DNA from: Rhizobium bangladeshense
GTDB taxonomy: Bacteria; Pseudomonadota; Alphaproteobacteria; Rhizobiales; Rhizobiaceae
Assembly (NCBI RefSeq): GCF_001662075.1
Contig: NZ_LYPL01000001.1
Location: 124,001-188,000 of the forward strand
Reading direction: 5' to 3'
DNA length: 64,000 nt
Shown piece after piece: positions 18,127-26,785 of this stretch. A program made the translations under genes and the position numbers. The notes beneath the pieces were generated by a model, which had not been told where the DNA came from, ran no database searches, and saw only the letters and a program-made list of their open reading frames with translations. Every line of letters starts with the position of its first letter. The first letter of the stretch is position 1.

Positions 18127-19032
18127 TTAGCGGAAGAGCGATAGGATGTTCTGCGAAGAGGAGTTCGCGATCGACAGCGACTGGATCGCCAGCTGCTGCT
18201 GGGTCTGCAGGGCGCTGAGCCTGGAGGACTCTTCTTCCATGTTGGCATCGACGAGGCGGCCGATACCGGAGTCGATCGAGTCGCTGAGGGCGTTGACGAA
18301 ATCGTCCTGCAGTTCGATGCGCTTGGAGAGCGAGCCGAGAGCAGCGCCGGCGCTGGTCATGGCCTTCAGAGCCGATTCAACGTTGGTCAGAGCCGTCTGG
18401 ATCTGACCGGCGGTGAAGTTGGTGATGCTCATCGAGTAGATCGAGCCGGTCGCGCCCGACGAGGTGCCGAGGATGCCCGTGGAGGTTTCAACCGAGCCGG
18501 CGCTCATACCGAACAGAACGTTGCCCATGGAGGAGCTGGAAAGAACATAATCGGTGGTCTTGACCGAAACCGCGTTAGAGCCGTCGCGGACGAAGGAGGA
18601 GACGACGCTCTTCGTGCCGGCAGCGCCAGCAACCCAGTTTTCGCCGTTGAAGGAAGCCGACTGAGCGATGCTCAGGAGCTGCTGCTGCAGCTGACCGATT
18701 TCTTCCTGAACCTTGGCCTTGTCAACGCCGCTTTCGGTTGCAGCAACCAGCTTTGCCTTGATTTCGGTGACGACGTCGATAGCGCTATCCATGGCGGTGT
18801 AAGCTGTATCGACCTTGGCAGCACCAACGCCGAGCGCGTCGGAAACGGCGGAAAGTGCCTTGTTGTCCGAACGCATGGTCGTTGCGATCGACCAGTAGGC
18901 GGCGTTGTCGGAAGCGTTTTCAACGCGGTAACCCGAGGAAACGCGGTTCTGCGTCTGGTTCAGGCCCTGGTTGACGCTGCGCAGCGTCTGAAGAGCGGCC
19001 TGTGCGGAAGAATTCGTGTTAATGCTTGTCAT
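18127..19032 (-). CDS. flaA: Flagellin FlaA
   Basis: Probably the principal flagellin, 301 residues, starting MTSINTNSSAQAALQTLRSV. N-terminal QNRVSSGYRVENASDNAAYW and C-terminal LAIQSLSIANSSSQNILSLF form the polymerisation helices. There is no cysteine and the central domain is short. It is the first gene of the flagellin array and lies back to back with the GT41 transferase gene. In S. meliloti FlaA is the subunit essential for filament formation; by position this is its orthologue. Serine and threonine are plentiful in the central part (such as SVETSTGILGTSSGATGS), which could accept O-linked sugar. Confidence 0.93.
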   Translation of the reverse strand: MTSINTNSSAQAALQTLRSVNQGLNQTQNRVSSGYRVENASDNAAYWSIATTMRSDNKALSAVSDALGVGAAKVDTAYTAMDSAIDVVTEIKAKLVAATESGVDKAKVQEEIGQLQQQLLSIAQSASFNGENWVAGAAGTKSVVSSFVRDGSNAVSVKTTDYVLSSSSMGNVLFGMSAGSVETSTGILGTSSGATGSIYSMSITNFTAGQIQTALTNVESALKAMTSAGAALGSLSKRIELQDDFVNALSDSIDSGIGRLVDANMEEESSRLSALQTQQQLAIQSLSIANSSSQNILSLFR

Positions 19033-19519
19033 AAATCTGTCCCCTGGAAACTAGATACAAAAAGGAGGACATACCGGACTGTAATACCGGCGATGACGGA
19101 CCAGCTTCATGCTACTCGGCGCCTGCTTGTTTGGCCCAAACCCGTCATGTCCAGGGCAATCTCGCAGCCAATGCTTGCCAACTTCTTAAAAATGCGGGGC
19201 CTCGACCGGCCCTCACACCGCATAGTTAATGCCCCCTCACAAGGCTTAGTTAATGGCTGCTGAAGATAATTTGGCATTCGAATTTTGAGCGGCGAAAGCG
19301 AACTTCGCCGGCAAAAAGAGGCCGTTTCCGAGACAGGTGAGGCTTTGCGGACGACGCAAGCGCCATATCGCGCCACCGGTTTCAAGCAAGCTTCGAATGC
19401 CAGTGTGGTAGGTGCCGGGATAGCATCATCGGACCGATCTCTCGTTTTCGGGAGGAAGGCCCGCGTGCGCGTCGGCAAACGGCAGCGACGCCGGAACATT
19501 TCCTTCACGGAGTTGGGTT
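19033..19519. promoter_or_regulatory. 487-bp divergent region between flaA and the GT41 gene
   Basis: No gene seen. It holds the flaA boxes in gene orientation: GCATGAAGCTGGTC (19112-19099) and TCCGGTATGTCC (19078-19067), 80 and about 46 bp from the flaA ATG, the third member of the shared flagellin set. Further out, AGTTAATG occurs twice (near 19223 and 19246). The plus-strand promoter of the GT41 gene should lie in the last 200 bp. Just before 19520 the sequence CGGAG gives a ribosome site 7 nt from the TTG start. Confidence 0.55.
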
Positions 19520-21436
19520 TTGAACAGCAAAGTTTCGTTCTCTGCGGCATCCAAAGATTATCAGGCGGGCCGCTACACAAAGTCCTTGGCGACGCTCAAC
19601 CAGCTCATCGATACTCAGCAGGACGCCAAGACCTATGCGCTGCTGGCCAAGAACCTCGTGCAGCTTGGCTTCAAGGCCGACGCCGCGAGAGCCTATGGCC
19701 TGGCCGGCAATTGCGACGGGCCGAACGCCTACGAATATCAGAAGCAGGCTGCCAAGCTCTATCACGAGACCGGCAACGAGGATGAAGCGCTGCTGATCGC
19801 CATGCGCAACCTCACCAGGGCGCAGGAAGATGCCGAACTCGCCTTCATCATCACAGCGATCTATCTGAAGCGCCAGCAGCGGGATATCATCCGCCCGTTC
19901 AAGACGGTGCTCTCGGAAAGCATGAATCCCGATCACATGCGCCTGGCGGCCCTGCTGCTCAGCGACGATCTCAACGACGCCACCAACCAGTCGCTTGCCC
20001 GCAACATTTTCAAGCGCTTTCCGGGCAATCACGCCTTCCGCTTTCTCCACCTCGTTTTCGCCCGCGAATTCAACGATTTCGAAGAGGCAGCCAAGCATCA
20101 GGCGGTGATCGACTCGGCCCTGGCAAAGGGCGATCTCGAGATCCTGCGCAAGGACAACCCGTTCTATCATCTGCATTGGTGCGGCAACGAGGATTTCAAT
20201 CGTTACGCAACGATTGGCACGACCCCGCTCAATCCGGAACGAGTCGCTTTCCGCCGCAATCAGCCCCACACATGGTCGAACAAGATCCGCATCGGCTACA
20301 TGTCATCGGACTTCTGGGATCGCCACGCGACGATGAAGCTCCTGCAGCGCATCCTGGAGCTGCATGACAAAGACCGGTTCGAGGTGACGCTCTTCTGCCA
20401 TACCGGCCCGGAATATCTGAAGCATAACGACACTGACCGCAGCCGCTGGGGCAGGATCGTCGACATTCACGGCTTCTCCGACCAGGCAGTGCTGGAAATC
20501 GTGCGCGAGCACAATATCGACATCATGGTTGACCTGAAGGGCCATACGTCGGGCAGCCGTGCGGCAGCCTTCAACCTGCCGCTCGCGCCGGTGCATGTCG
20601 GCTGGCTCGGCTTTCCGGGCAGCACTGTCAACATCGATCTCGACTATGTCATCGGCGATCACTACGTGCTCCCGGATGTCGCCAAGCCGTTCTACCACGA
20701 GAAATTCTGCCGGCTGCCGGAAAGTTATCAGCCGAACGACCCGATGTATCGTCCCAAGCCCCGCGCGGTCACCCGTGAGCAGCTCGGCCTGCCGGAAGAA
20801 GCCTTCATCTTCGCCTCCTTCAACGGCAACCGCAAGATCACGCCTGAGGTGGTCAACAGCTGGTGCCGGATTCTCAAGCGGGCGCCGAACAGCGTGCTCT
20901 GGCTGATGGCCAATACGCCGCGCAACCAAGCGAACCTCTTAAAGCATTTTCAGACGGCCGGCATTTCGCCCAAGCGGATCATCTTCTGCCCGCGCGCGCC
21001 GTACGAGGAACATATCGACCGTCAGCAGGCGGCCGATCTCGGCATCGACACCTTCCCCGTCAACGGCCACACCACCACCTCCGAGCAGCTCTGGGGCGGC
21101 CTGCCGGTTCTGACCGTCAAGGGCACCAACTTCGCCTCGCGCGTCAGCGAAAGCCTTCTGAGGGCGATTGACCTGCCCGATCTCGTCGCAGCCGACCTGC
21201 GGGCCTATGAAGACCTCGCCGTCGAGCTGGCGCAGAATCCCGGGCGGATCGCCGAATACAAGGCGCGCCTGAAGGAGAAGCGTTATATCGCGCCGCTCTT
21301 CGACGCCGAGCGTTTCTGCAATCATCTGGAGCAGGCCTACGAAATCATGGCCGACCGCGCCAAACAGCATCTCGCCCCCGAGCACATGGACATTCCGGCG
21401 CTGCCGCCGCGCACTGCCCCGTTCGCTTCCGAGTAA
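19520..21436 (+). CDS. TPR + GT41 (OGT/SPINDLY-type) O-GlcNAc-like transferase, candidate flagellin glycosyltransferase
   Basis: 638-residue cytoplasmic glycosyltransferase. Residues 1-245 are helical TPR-like repeats (KDYQAGRYTKSLATLNQLID and following). The catalytic part matches eukaryotic OGT: IGYMSSDFWDRHATMKLL, APVHVGWLGFPGSTVNIDLD, FASFNGNRKITPEVVNSWCR with NSVLWLM, and DTFPVNGHTTTSEQLWGGLP. Such enzymes move GlcNAc or a related sugar from a UDP-sugar to Ser/Thr. It starts with TTG; no upstream ATG fits and CGGAG lies 7 nt before. It is divergent from flaA and inside the flagellar cluster, so flagellin is the likely acceptor, by inference. A strong terminator follows. Confidence 0.88.
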   Translation: MNSKVSFSAASKDYQAGRYTKSLATLNQLIDTQQDAKTYALLAKNLVQLGFKADAARAYGLAGNCDGPNAYEYQKQAAKLYHETGNEDEALLIAMRNLTRAQEDAELAFIITAIYLKRQQRDIIRPFKTVLSESMNPDHMRLAALLLSDDLNDATNQSLARNIFKRFPGNHAFRFLHLVFAREFNDFEEAAKHQAVIDSALAKGDLEILRKDNPFYHLHWCGNEDFNRYATIGTTPLNPERVAFRRNQPHTWSNKIRIGYMSSDFWDRHATMKLLQRILELHDKDRFEVTLFCHTGPEYLKHNDTDRSRWGRIVDIHGFSDQAVLEIVREHNIDIMVDLKGHTSGSRAAAFNLPLAPVHVGWLGFPGSTVNIDLDYVIGDHYVLPDVAKPFYHEKFCRLPESYQPNDPMYRPKPRAVTREQLGLPEEAFIFASFNGNRKITPEVVNSWCRILKRAPNSVLWLMANTPRNQANLLKHFQTAGISPKRIIFCPRAPYEEHIDRQQAADLGIDTFPVNGHTTTSEQLWGGLPVLTVKGTNFASRVSESLLRAIDLPDLVAADLRAYEDLAVELAQNPGRIAEYKARLKEKRYIAPLFDAERFCNHLEQAYEIMADRAKQHLAPEHMDIPALPPRTAPFASE

Positions 21437-21453
21437 GGTTCGACTTTGCATGA

Positions 21454-21485
21454 AAAACCCCGCCGGATCGCTCCGGCGGGGTTTT
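21454..21485. terminator. Bidirectional terminator between the GT41 gene and fliP
   Basis: Perfect 14-bp stem (AAAACCCCGCCGGA paired with TCCGGCGGGGTTTT) with a 4-nt loop. The A-run on one side and T-run on the other let it work on both strands, which suits the convergent GT41 gene (+) and fliP operon (-). Confidence 0.95.
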
Positions 21486-21513
21486 CTTGTGGCCAATGAT
21501 GGGCGGCGGCGTA

Positions 21514-22251
21514 TCAGCTGAACGAGCGCACCAAGCTGCCGACGAGCAGGTTCCAGCCGTCGATCAGCACGAAAAAGAGAATCTTGAAAGGCAGCGAGAT
21601 CGAGGTCGGCGGCAGCATCATCATGCCCATCGCCATGGTGATGGTTGCGACGATGAGGTCGATGACGAGGAACGGCAGCACGACGAGAAAGCCGATCTCG
21701 AAACCGCGACGGATCTCGGAAATCATGAAGGCCGGGATCAGCACGCGGTAATCGATCGGCCCGGTCGTCTGGACATTCTGTCCGCGTTCACGCGCCAGAT
21801 CGACGAAGAGCGCCAGGTCCTTGTCGCGGGTATTCGCCGCCATGAAGGTGCGGAAGGGCTCGGCAATACGCTGCACCGACTCGGTCTCGTTGATCTGGTT
21901 GGCAAGCAGCGGCTGCACGCCGTTCTGCCAAGCCTGATCGAAAGTCGGCGACATGACGTAGAAGGTCATGAACAGCGACAGCGACAGGAGGATCATGTTG
22001 GAGGGCGTCGAGGAAAGGCCCATGCCTGAACGCAGGATCGAGAAGGCGATGACGAAGCGCGGAAAGCTCGTCACCATGATCAGGATGCCCGGCGCGACCG
22101 AAAGAACGGTCAGAAGGCCGAACGTCCTGATGATCCAGGCGGCGACGGAGCCGTCGACGGGGATATTCAATAGATCAGTCGGCAGCTGCTGTGCCACCGC
22201 CAGTTCCGGTACCGCCATCATGACGGCAAGGAAAACTATGAATCGAATCAT
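21514..22251 (-). CDS. fliP: FliP, flagellar export gate protein
   Basis: Export-gate core membrane protein, 245 residues, made with a cleavable signal peptide (MIRFIVFLAVMMAVPELAVA). Family blocks: SFPRFVIAFSILRSGMGLSS with the following NMILLSLSLFMTFYVMSPTF, and the last helices FEIGFLVVLPFLVIDLIVAT and MGMMMLPPTSISLPFKILFF. It is the last gene of the flgB-to-fliP operon, overlaps fliL by 4 bp, and is followed by the shared terminator. Confidence 0.96.
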   Translation of the reverse strand: MIRFIVFLAVMMAVPELAVAQQLPTDLLNIPVDGSVAAWIIRTFGLLTVLSVAPGILIMVTSFPRFVIAFSILRSGMGLSSTPSNMILLSLSLFMTFYVMSPTFDQAWQNGVQPLLANQINETESVQRIAEPFRTFMAANTRDKDLALFVDLARERGQNVQTTGPIDYRVLIPAFMISEIRRGFEIGFLVVLPFLVIDLIVATITMAMGMMMLPPTSISLPFKILFFVLIDGWNLLVGSLVRSFS

Positions 22252-22760
22252 TCGATGACAAAGGTCCTGAACATGACCTTCGATACCCGTCCTTGCGAGC
22301 GAAGGTCAACACGTTCCTGTATGTCATCCTTGAGATATTGAAAGCCCCGCGGCCCCTCGATCTGCTGAAGGGAAACGGTCCTGATATAGGCGAGGATATC
22401 CTGATGAATATCCTCGGAAACCTTGACATCCGGCGGCCCGTTGAACAGCAGCGCGACTTCCAGCCGCACCCAGTTTTCCGAGGGGTAGGCGAGGTTCGAG
22501 GTGATCGGCTCGAGCTGGACCACGTTGTTGGCCTCGGTCGAGATGCGCGCCAAACCTTCCTCGGCGTTCTTCTTGGCCTCGGCCTCCTTGGCCTGTTCGG
22601 CCTCCTTGGCGACCTTGATCTCGGGCGCGACGATCGTGCCGACCGCCCAGCCGCCGCCGGCGCCGAGCAAGGTCAGGATGGCGACGCCGATAATCGTCAT
22701 CAGCGGTCCGGATTTCTTCTTCGGTTGACCTGCGCTTATGTCTGCGTCTGCCATCGTCAT
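22248..22760 (-). CDS. fliL: FliL, basal body-associated stator protein
   Basis: Single-pass membrane protein of 170 residues that surrounds the stator. Short cytoplasmic N-terminus with KKKSG, transmembrane helix at about residues 21-43 (LMTIIGVAILTLLGAGGGWA), a charged linker (EAEQAKEAEAKKNAEE) and a periplasmic domain with NLAYPSENWVRLEVALLFNG. An alternative start two codons later (ATG at 22754) is possible. It overlaps fliP by 4 bp and lies 6 bp after flgH. Confidence 0.93.
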   Translation of the reverse strand: MTMADADISAGQPKKKSGPLMTIIGVAILTLLGAGGGWAVGTIVAPEIKVAKEAEQAKEAEAKKNAEEGLARISTEANNVVQLEPITSNLAYPSENWVRLEVALLFNGPPDVKVSEDIHQDILAYIRTVSLQQIEGPRGFQYLKDDIQERVDLRSQGRVSKVMFRTFVIE

Positions 22761-22766
22761 TCGGCC

Positions 22767-23483
22767 TCAAAGCGGCGAGAAAAGGTCGACGGCCTGCTGG
22801 CCGCGCGGCGGCTGCTGCACTTCCATCAGGCGGCCGCGGCCGCCATAGGAGATGCGGGCTTCGGCGATCTTGTCGTAGGAGATCTGGTTGTCGGCGTTGA
22901 CGTCCTGCGGACGTACGATACCGGCGACGTTCAGAATGCGCAGCTCCTGGTTCAGGCGCACTTCTTGCGAGCCCGAGATGACGAGGTTGCCGTTTTCGAG
23001 AATACCGGTGACGACAGCCGCGACCAGAAGCGTAATCTTGTCGGTCCGTTCGATCTTGCCTTTGCCGTCGGTGCTGGTGTCGGAACCGTAGGTCAGGTCG
23101 GTCTTGGATTCAGGCGTCCAGCCGAAGATCTGAGCGTTGACATCCCAGCTCATGCCGCTCGAATTCGTGCGGCTGCGGTTGGTCTCGTTGTCGAAGGAGG
23201 CCTTGTCATTGATCTGGATGTCCACCGTCAGGATGTCGCCGACGTTCAAAGCGCGCGCGTCCTTGAAGAGCGCGGCCTGCGAATCGCTCCACAGCGAATA
23301 TCCCTGCGCGACGGCGCGCGGCTGCTTTGGATAGAGCGCCATCTGCGGCGTCTGGCCATAGGCAAGGCCGCTGCCGATCGGGCTCATGGCGGGCGCGCGG
23401 CCGATCTCGCTGACCGCCGTCGGGGACTGGCAGCCTGCAAGGAGTGCGAGGGCGGCGATCGCGGCCGGGAAACGCATGTTCAT
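22767..23483 (-). CDS. flgH: FlgH, L-ring lipoprotein
   Basis: Outer-membrane L-ring protein, 238 residues. The signal peptide ends in a lipobox LLAGC with lipidated Cys18. Core motifs: LWSDSQAALFKDARALNVGD, ILTVDIQINDKASFDNETNR and GNLVISGSQEVRLNQELRIL. Overlaps motE by 4 bp at its start. FlgI, its P-ring partner, is two genes upstream in the same operon. Confidence 0.96.
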   Translation of the reverse strand: MNMRFPAAIAALALLAGCQSPTAVSEIGRAPAMSPIGSGLAYGQTPQMALYPKQPRAVAQGYSLWSDSQAALFKDARALNVGDILTVDIQINDKASFDNETNRSRTNSSGMSWDVNAQIFGWTPESKTDLTYGSDTSTDGKGKIERTDKITLLVAAVVTGILENGNLVISGSQEVRLNQELRILNVAGIVRPQDVNADNQISYDKIAEARISYGGRGRLMEVQQPPRGQQAVDLFSPL

Positions 23484-24019
23484 GAAGGATCCTTCGACGT
23501 ATTGGGATCGGACGCACTGGCGATGACGCTGGCGATGACGGCGGCTTTCTGCGGGTCCATCTCGTTGAGGATGAGGCTCGACTGGCGCGGGCCGAGCCGC
23601 ATGATCACGGCGGAGGCCACCTCGATCTTCATATCCTGCAGCTGGAGTGCGGCCGCATCCGGTTTCATCTTCTTGTAGATCTCGGTGAGACCGGCTTCCG
23701 CCTGCTTCAGGAAGTCGTCGCGCCGCTTCAGCCAGTCCTGATATTCGGCCTTGCGCTTGTCCATCTCCTCCATGCGCGCGTCGATGTCGGCGCGAAGCCT
23801 TTCCAGCTCCTGCTTCTGCAGGAGGTAACGCTGGTCGCGGGCGGGATCGGCGATGTTGGTGCAGAACTGCTTGATCTCATCCTCGGAGGTGATGTCTCCC
23901 TCCGGATGCTGCTGCGCGAAGGCGCCGGGGATCGACAGAAGGATGAGGCCTGCTGCCGGCAGCGCCAGCCGGCGCAGCAGTTGCAGGACCGTCAGGTCGG
24001 GGTTCAGGATCGTCTTCAT
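23480..24019 (-). CDS. motE: MotE, periplasmic chaperone for MotC
   Basis: 179-residue exported protein. Signal peptide at residues 1-36 (LALPAAGLILLSIPGAFAQQ), then a long coiled coil (RYLLQKQELERLRADIDARM ... KRKAEYQDWLKRRDDF) and a C-terminal MgtE-N-like segment (MRLGPRQSSLILNEMDPQKA). In S. meliloti MotE is a chaperone that stabilises MotC. It lies between flgI and flgH with 4-bp overlaps on both sides. Confidence 0.9.
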   Translation of the reverse strand: MKTILNPDLTVLQLLRRLALPAAGLILLSIPGAFAQQHPEGDITSEDEIKQFCTNIADPARDQRYLLQKQELERLRADIDARMEEMDKRKAEYQDWLKRRDDFLKQAEAGLTEIYKKMKPDAAALQLQDMKIEVASAVIMRLGPRQSSLILNEMDPQKAAVIASVIASASDPNTSKDPS

Positions 24020-25137
24020 TGCAGCACAAGCTCCGCCTGCAGGGCGCCTGCCGATTTGATGCCTTGGAGAATGGCGATGATGCCATCCGGTTTCACGCCG
24101 ATATTGTTGAGGCCGGCGACAAGGGTCCGGAGGTCGGGCCCGTCGATGATGGCGACGCGCCCGCCGGTCTGCTCCGCCGCGATATCGGTCTGCGGCTGGA
24201 CTGCGGTCCGGCCGCGCGAGAAGGGTTCCGGCTGGATGATCTGCGGTGTCTCGGTGACCTGGACCGTCAGAGTGCCGTAGCTGACGGCGACCGGCGAGAC
24301 GCGGACATCGGAGCCGATGACGATCGTTCCGGTGCGCTCGTTAATGACAACCTTGGCCGGCGTATCGGTTTCGACGATGAGGTTTTCGACATCGGCCATC
24401 AGCCGGGTGAGATCGGCCTGGCGCGGCTTCTGGATCACCACTTCCTGCGAATCCTTGGCTTCGGCGACCGGTCCCCCGAAACGGGCCGAGGCGTAACCGT
24501 TGACGATGTCGGCAATGCGGATCGCCGTCGAGAAGTCGGGATTGCGCAGCTGCAGGACGAGATTGACCGCATCCTTGAAGCGGGAGGGCAGCTCGCGTTC
24601 GATGATGGCGCCGCCCGGCACGCGGCCGGCGGTGGTCACACCTTCGGTCACGGTCGCCGCCTGGCCCTGTGCCTGAAAGCCGGAGACAATGACGGCGCCC
24701 TGCGCGACGGCGTAGATCTGGCCGTCGGCGCCGGAAAGCGAGGTCATGACGAGCGTGCCGCCGCGCAGCGACGTCGCGTCGCCGAGCGAGCTCACCGTCA
24801 CGTCGATACGGCTGCCGGGGCTTGCGAAAGGCGGCAGGTTGGCGGTGACCATCACGGCGGCGGTGTTCTTGGCGCTGGACTGGCCGCCCTGCGTCGAGAT
24901 GCCGAGGTTCTGCAGCATCGCCCGCATCGACTGCTCGGTGAAGGGCGACGACCGGAATCCGTCGCCGGTGCCCTGCAGGCCGACGATGAGGCCATAACCG
25001 ATCAGCTGATTGTCACGGCCGGCCTGAAGCGAGGCAATATCCTTGATGCGCGAGGTCAACGCCCAGGCGGGCGCGACGTCAGCCAGGCTCATGGCGAGAA
25101 CCGCGGCAAGGGTCAGGAGACGGAACAATAATCTCAT
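24016..25137 (-). CDS. flgI: FlgI, P-ring protein
   Basis: Periplasmic P-ring subunit, 373 residues. Signal peptide MRLLFRLLTLAAVLAMSLAD to about residue 26, then the family start SRIKDIASLQAGRDNQLIGY and GLIVGLQGTGDGF. The central repeat GGTLVMTSLSGADGQIYAVA is typical. The start at 25137 is set by the signal peptide and by the 4-bp overlap with flgA; in-frame sequence further upstream is the shadow of flgA. Overlaps motE by 4 bp. Confidence 0.96.
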   Translation of the reverse strand: MRLLFRLLTLAAVLAMSLADVAPAWALTSRIKDIASLQAGRDNQLIGYGLIVGLQGTGDGFRSSPFTEQSMRAMLQNLGISTQGGQSSAKNTAAVMVTANLPPFASPGSRIDVTVSSLGDATSLRGGTLVMTSLSGADGQIYAVAQGAVIVSGFQAQGQAATVTEGVTTAGRVPGGAIIERELPSRFKDAVNLVLQLRNPDFSTAIRIADIVNGYASARFGGPVAEAKDSQEVVIQKPRQADLTRLMADVENLIVETDTPAKVVINERTGTIVIGSDVRVSPVAVSYGTLTVQVTETPQIIQPEPFSRGRTAVQPQTDIAAEQTGGRVAIIDGPDLRTLVAGLNNIGVKPDGIIAILQGIKSAGALQAELVLQ

Positions 25138-25616
25138 TTTGCCCTCACATGGACCGTGCCGTCGGCAAGCACCGTGCCGCTGACGATGACGCCGGAATCC
25201 ATATTGCGTGCGCGGATGAGCTGCCCGGTGGCGCCGTCTTCGAGCGGCGTGCCGGCGGCGGAGATCGTCATCGGGCCGAGCGAGAAGACTAGGCGGATCG
25301 AAGAGCCGCGCGTCACCGTATAGGGTTCGCGCAGACCCGAAATCGCGATCGTGCGGCCCGGCAGCAGCGTGCGCTTGGAGACCAGGCCTTCGACCTGGGA
25401 GATGGATTTGGCAAAATCGCCGGCAAGGTTGGGGTTGGTGACCTCGACCTCCTGAAGCTGGCTGGCCGACAATGTATCGCCGGGATAGATGATTGTCGTC
25501 GGGACGACGGCATAACCCATGCCGGCGTCGGCGCCTGCGGGCACGACGATGCCCGCGACTGCGATCATGGCTGCCGCCACCCATCCCGAGATGTGTCCTG
25601 CCCGGCAAAACATCAT
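25134..25616 (-). CDS. flgA: FlgA, P-ring assembly chaperone
   Basis: Periplasmic chaperone for FlgI, 160 residues. N-terminal signal peptide (HISGWVAAAMIAVAGIVVPA), then an SAF/FlgA domain: VPTTIIYPGDTLSASQLQEV, and C-terminal VTRGSSIRLVFSLGPMTISA with SGTVLADGTVHVRAK. Two adjacent ATG codons (25616 and 25613) could both serve as start. It overlaps flgI by 4 bp and follows flgG by 16 bp, consistent with a flgG-flgA-flgI coupling. Confidence 0.94.
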   Translation of the reverse strand: MMFCRAGHISGWVAAAMIAVAGIVVPAGADAGMGYAVVPTTIIYPGDTLSASQLQEVEVTNPNLAGDFAKSISQVEGLVSKRTLLPGRTIAISGLREPYTVTRGSSIRLVFSLGPMTISAAGTPLEDGATGQLIRARNMDSGVIVSGTVLADGTVHVRAK

Positions 25617-25632
25617 GTTTCGGCCCTTCCCT

Positions 25633-26421
25633 TTACTTCAGGTTCTTGCTGACGATGGAGGCCATTTCATCAGCGGTGGTGATCACCTTGGAGTTCATTT
25701 CGTAAGCGCGCTGGGCCGATATCAGCTCGGTGATTTCCTTCACCGGATCGACGTTCGAGGACTCCAGATAGCCCTGCTTCATGTAGCCGAAGCCTTCCTC
25801 GTCGGGATTACCGACGACGGCCTCGCCGGAGGCGGCGGTTTCCTGGAAGAGGTTGTCGCCGATCGGCTGCAGGCCCGCCTCGTTGACGAAGTCGGCAAGG
25901 GTCAGCTGGCCGAGCACGGTCGTATCGGTGGCGCCCGGCAGCTTGACCGACACCTCGCCGGAGCGGCTGACGGTCAGTTCGGTCGAACCCTGCGGAATGG
26001 TGATGCCGGGAAGGACTTCATAGCCATCGATCGTGACGAGCTGGCCCTGGTCGTTTTTATTGAAGGCGCCGGCGCGGGTATAGAGCGTGGTGCCGTCGGT
26101 CGACTGGATCTGGAAGAAGCCCTTGCCGATCAGCGCAATGTCGAGATCGTTGCCGGTCTGGGTGAGTTCGCCCTGGAGATGCAGATTGCGCACCGCAGAC
26201 GTCTGAACGCCGAGACCGATATTGGCGCCTTCGGGAACGACGGCCTGGTTGGCGCGGTTGGCGACGCCCTTGGCGCGTTCGGTCTGATAGAGCAGATCCG
26301 TGAACTCGGCGCGGGCGCGCTTGAAGCCTGTCGTATTGATATTGGCGATGTTGTTCGCGATGACTTCCAGATTGGTCTGCTGGGCATCCATGCCCGTTGC
26401 TGCAATGGCGAGCGCTCTCAT
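25633..26421 (-). CDS. flgG: FlgG, distal rod protein
   Basis: Distal rod subunit, 262 residues, the standard length. It starts [20 protein letters not shown] followed by [20 protein letters not shown], the axial N-terminal motif. The C-terminus carries [20 protein letters not shown] and [16 protein letters not shown]. The FlgG-specific insert [20 protein letters not shown] distinguishes it from FlgF. It lies between fliE and flgA in the flgB operon. Confidence 0.97.
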   Translation of the reverse strand: MRALAIAATGMDAQQTNLEVIANNIANINTTGFKRARAEFTDLLYQTERAKGVANRANQAVVPEGANIGLGVQTSAVRNLHLQGELTQTGNDLDIALIGKGFFQIQSTDGTTLYTRAGAFNKNDQGQLVTIDGYEVLPGITIPQGSTELTVSRSGEVSVKLPGATDTTVLGQLTLADFVNEAGLQPIGDNLFQETAASGEAVVGNPDEEGFGYMKQGYLESSNVDPVKEITELISAQRAYEMNSKVITTADEMASIVSKNLK

Positions 26422-26440
26422 GTGTTCGTCCTCAAATCAG

Positions 26441-26782
26441 TTACATCTGCATCTTGGTGACTTCGAGAAAGGCCGAGACGACCTTGTCGCGGATGGCAAT
26501 TGCAGTCTGCAGCGTCTGCTCGGCCTGCAGCATGGAATCGACGACTTCACGGGTCGTCGCCGTGCCCTTGATGCCGGCAAAGGACATGCTTTCGGCGCCC
26601 TTCAGGCTGTTGACAGCCTCGGTCGCCATGTTGCCCATGACGGAGGCGAAGCTCATGCCGTCGGCCGCCCCCGCGGTGCCCGGCATGGTCGTTGCAGAAG
26701 ATGAGGCGGAATTTTCGGTGTCGACGGCGCCGAGCGCTCGGGTCATCGAAAGGTTGCTGACATTCTGGACGCTGCTGATCAT
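26441..26782 (-). CDS. fliE: FliE, MS-ring/rod adaptor
   Basis: Basal-body adaptor protein, 113 residues. The conserved C-terminal half contains MSFASVMGNMATEAVNSLKG, TTREVVDSMLQAEQTLQTAI and the final VSAFLEVTKMQM, all diagnostic of FliE. It lies 3 bp after flgC and 19 bp before flgG, the usual alphaproteobacterial order flgB-flgC-fliE. Confidence 0.95.
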   Translation of the reverse strand: MISSVQNVSNLSMTRALGAVDTENSASSSATTMPGTAGAADGMSFASVMGNMATEAVNSLKGAESMSFAGIKGTATTREVVDSMLQAEQTLQTAIAIRDKVVSAFLEVTKMQM

Positions 26783-26785
26783 TTA

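Noticed and set aside
24016-25608. Long N-terminal extension of FlgI
   Set aside because: The first 157 residues are an Arg/His-rich shadow of flgA; the signal peptide begins at 25137 and overlaps the flgA stop by 4 bp.
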